From an uncultured Clostridia bacterium (lineage in GTDB: Bacteria > Bacillota > Clostridia > Oscillospirales > Ruminococcaceae), in NCBI GenBank assembly GCA_947624425.1, contig CANQKG010000092.1:1-6170 (forward strand): a DNA stretch of 6,170 nt, given 5' to 3'. Positions 4,405 to 6,170 of this stretch are shown piece by piece. The first letter of the stretch is position 1, and the number at the start of each line of letters is the position of its first letter. The notes under the pieces were generated by a model. It worked only from the letters and a program-made list of their open reading frames with translations, did not search any database and was not told the origin of the DNA. The position numbers and the translations under genes were made by a program.

Positions 4405-6170
4405 ATGATGAAGCAGATTCTTAAAAGGACAGGCGCACTTTTTCTCACCCTCTGCCTGATTCTCTCGGTCTGGGGCGTCCTCACCCCGCTCCCCGCCGCC
4501 GCCGAGACTGCGGAGGATTATATGTATACGGTAAACTATGACAATACCGCCACTATTACTAAATACTTGGGTTCCGGCGGAGACGTCACCATTCCCGGCA
4601 CACTGGACGGTCATACCGTGACCGCGATTGGCGGCTTATTCGGAGCCTTTTCTGGCTGTACCGGGCTTACCTCTGTCACAATCCCTGATAGCGTAACCGA
4701 GATTGATCCATATGCCTTTTGCGATTGCACCGGGCTTACCTCGGTTGATATCCCCGACAGCGTGACCACGATTGGTGGGAGTGCTTTTTCCGGCTGCACC
4801 GGGCTTACCTCTGTGACCATCGGAGACAGCGTGACAGAGATTTACGATTCTACCTTTGAGGATTGCACTGGGCTTACCTCTATCATAGTAGGCGCCAATA
4901 ATCCCAATTACAGTTCCAAAGACGGTGTTTTGTTTAATAGAGATCAAACAGAGTTGGTTATATATCCATGCGGTAAATCCGGCAGTTATAATATTCCTGA
5001 CAGCGTAACCACGATCGGCTATTATGCCTTTCGTGACTGCGCTGGTCTTACCTCGGTCACCATCGGGAACAGCGTGACCACGATTGGCATGGCTGCCTTT
5101 GAGGACTGCGCCGGGCTCACTTCAATCGATATTCCCGACAGTGTGGCTACAATTGGCGAGCGTGCTTTTTGGGGCTGTACTGAGCTTACCTCGGTCGATA
5201 TCGGGGACGGCGTGACCACAATTGGTAATGCTGCTTTTTCCGGCTGCACCGGGCTTATCTCTGTCATCATTCCCGACAGCGTGACCGAGATCGGCGATGT
5301 TGCCTTTTCCGGCTGCACCGGGCTCACTTCAATCGATATTCCCGACAGTGTGACTATGATTGGCGATGATGCCTTTAGGGGCTGCACCGGACTTGCTTCT
5401 GTCACCATTCCTAATAGCGTGACCACGATTGGCAATTATGCCTTTAGGGGCTGCACAGGGCTTACCTCAGTCGATATTCCGGACAGCGTAACCGAGATCG
5501 GCTTTTCTGCCTTTGAGAACTGCACCGGGCTTACCTCGGTCACGATACCAAGTAGTGTGACCACGATTGGCGATTTTGCTTTTTACGGCTGCGACAATCT
5601 CACCATCTATGGCAAGGTCGGAAGTTATGCAGAAACTTACGCCAAGGCAAATGGTATTCCCTTTGGTACAAAGGCGGAAAATCAGGAAACCGATATTGTG
5701 GTGGAGGGGACGGCGGAAACGCTGCCGGACGATGCAGTGCTGAATGCGAAGCAGACGGCAAGCGGTGAGGACGCCGTGACCTATGAGATCACTTTGACTA
5801 AGGACGGGCAGACCATCCAGCCGACCGGCGAGGTGACGGTGAAAATTCCGCTGCCGGAAAGCATGAAAGACAAGAGCATTACGGTATACCGGATCGAAGC
5901 GGACGGCAGCCGCACCGATATGAACGCGACCGTGCAAAACGGCTATGTGGTATTTGTGACCGACCACTTCAGTCAATATCTACTTGAAGCAAAAATCATG
6001 CCTGCCGACTATACGGCGGTGGACGCGGCGCTCCAGAAGGTGCCGGAAGATTTGTCCGGTTATACCGCCGAAACAGCGCAGGCGGTAAAGGACGCGGTAG
6101 CAGCAGTGGTGCGCGATCTGCCGATTACCGAGCAGGCGAGGGTCAACGCCATGGCGAAAGCGATCGAGGA
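4405..6170 (+). CDS. BspA-like leucine-rich-repeat surface protein (3' end outside window)
   Basis: 588 codons are open to the window edge with no stop. Residues 1-33 are a Sec signal peptide (KQILKR, hydrophobic core, LPAAA before ETAED). From Cys85 to 396 there are 13 starts of a 23-residue TpLRR/LRR_5 unit of pattern CTGLTSVTIPDSVTEIGxxAF. The 154-211 unit is enlarged by an island (NPNYSSKDGVLFNRD) typical of BspA proteins. Residues 396-420 cap the array. Residues about 428-528 form a beta-rich domain (VYRIEADGSRTDM, FVTDHFSQYLLEA). From 535 a FIVAR-like helical domain starts (DYTAVDAALQKVP, LPITEQARVNAM). A cell-wall anchor may lie beyond the window. AAGGA (4394-4398) serves the ATG at 4405 or the next codon. 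Such proteins commonly mediate adhesion or protein binding, and phase-variable control would fit that role. Confidence 0.93.
   Translation, partial: MMKQILKRTGALFLTLCLILSVWGVLTPLPAAAETAEDYMYTVNYDNTATITKYLGSGGDVTIPGTLDGHTVTAIGGLFGAFSGCTGLTSVTIPDSVTEIDPYAFCDCTGLTSVDIPDSVTTIGGSAFSGCTGLTSVTIGDSVTEIYDSTFEDCTGLTSIIVGANNPNYSSKDGVLFNRDQTELVIYPCGKSGSYNIPDSVTTIGYYAFRDCAGLTSVTIGNSVTTIGMAAFEDCAGLTSIDIPDSVATIGERAFWGCTELTSVDIGDGVTTIGNAAFSGCTGLISVIIPDSVTEIGDVAFSGCTGLTSIDIPDSVTMIGDDAFRGCTGLASVTIPNSVTTIGNYAFRGCTGLTSVDIPDSVTEIGFSAFENCTGLTSVTIPSSVTTIGDFAFYGCDNLTIYGKVGSYAETYAKANGIPFGTKAENQETDIVVEGTAETLPDDAVLNAKQTASGEDAVTYEITLTKDGQTIQPTGEVTVKIPLPESMKDKSITVYRIEADGSRTDMNATVQNGYVVFVTDHFSQYLLEAKIMPADYTAVDAALQKVPEDLSGYTAETAQAVKDAVAAVVRDLPITEQARVNAMAKAIE
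4657..5589 (+). repeat. 69-bp tandem coding repeats of the LRR array
   Basis: The 23-residue leucine-rich unit appears in DNA as degenerate 69-bp repeats with conserved blocks such as TGCACCGGGCTTACCTC and GACAGCGTGACC. Units start at residues 85, 108, 131, 154 and then 212 to 373 in exact 23-residue steps, with one enlarged unit at 154-211. Array length could change by slippage or unequal recombination. Confidence 0.85.

Noticed and set aside
4611..5976. Minus-strand repetitive frames opposite the LRR gene
   Set aside because: Their repetitiveness is the mirror image of the 69-bp LRR repeats. The plus strand gives a signal peptide and a regular 23-residue LRR pattern.

Overview
The window reads as chromosomal DNA of a gut-type, moderately GC-rich Clostridia member, probably Oscillospiraceae/Ruminococcaceae. 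This rests on strong AAGGAGG-type ribosome sites, TTGACA/TATAAT-type promoters with extended -10s, a TIR-bearing repeat of a style I recall from such genomes, a BspA-like leucine-rich-repeat protein and a FIVAR-like domain. The taxon is inferred; no rRNA or marker gene is present.

Layout. (1) 1-499 carries two 96% identical direct copies of a non-coding, MITE-like repeat with 17-bp terminal inverted repeats. (2) 549-2982, minus strand, is a compact three-gene operon: an XRE/Cro-type regulator, a cytoplasmic GH13 alpha-glucan hydrolase and a TIM-barrel amidohydrolase, joined by a 5-bp gap and a 4-bp overlap. (3) 2983-3105 is a divergent control region with two good promoters. A perfect 18-bp inverted repeat wraps the -10 box of the rightward one. 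(4) 3106-4215, plus strand, is a second operon: a small charged helical protein, a sigma-70 region-4-like HTH protein (4-bp overlap) and a small serine recombinase. (5) 4216-4404 is an intergenic segment bounded by two palindromes with the same 20-bp core (one mismatch). Between them lies a well-formed promoter that points left, away from the next gene. (6) 4405 to the window end is the 5' part (588 codons) of a secreted BspA/TpLRR-type surface protein, open at the right edge.

Working model (inference): the recombinase acts on the two palindromes and flips the roughly 137-bp segment. In the orientation given, the promoter faces the recombinase, so the surface-protein gene has no convincing promoter (OFF). 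After inversion the same promoter would lie about 67 bp upstream of that gene's start codon (ON). The XRE protein and the sigma-like pair would set how often the recombinase is made. The region would then be a self-contained phase-variation cassette for a surface adhesin. The main rival reading is that the palindromes are resolvase or regulator binding sites and the promoter is a fixed antisense promoter.
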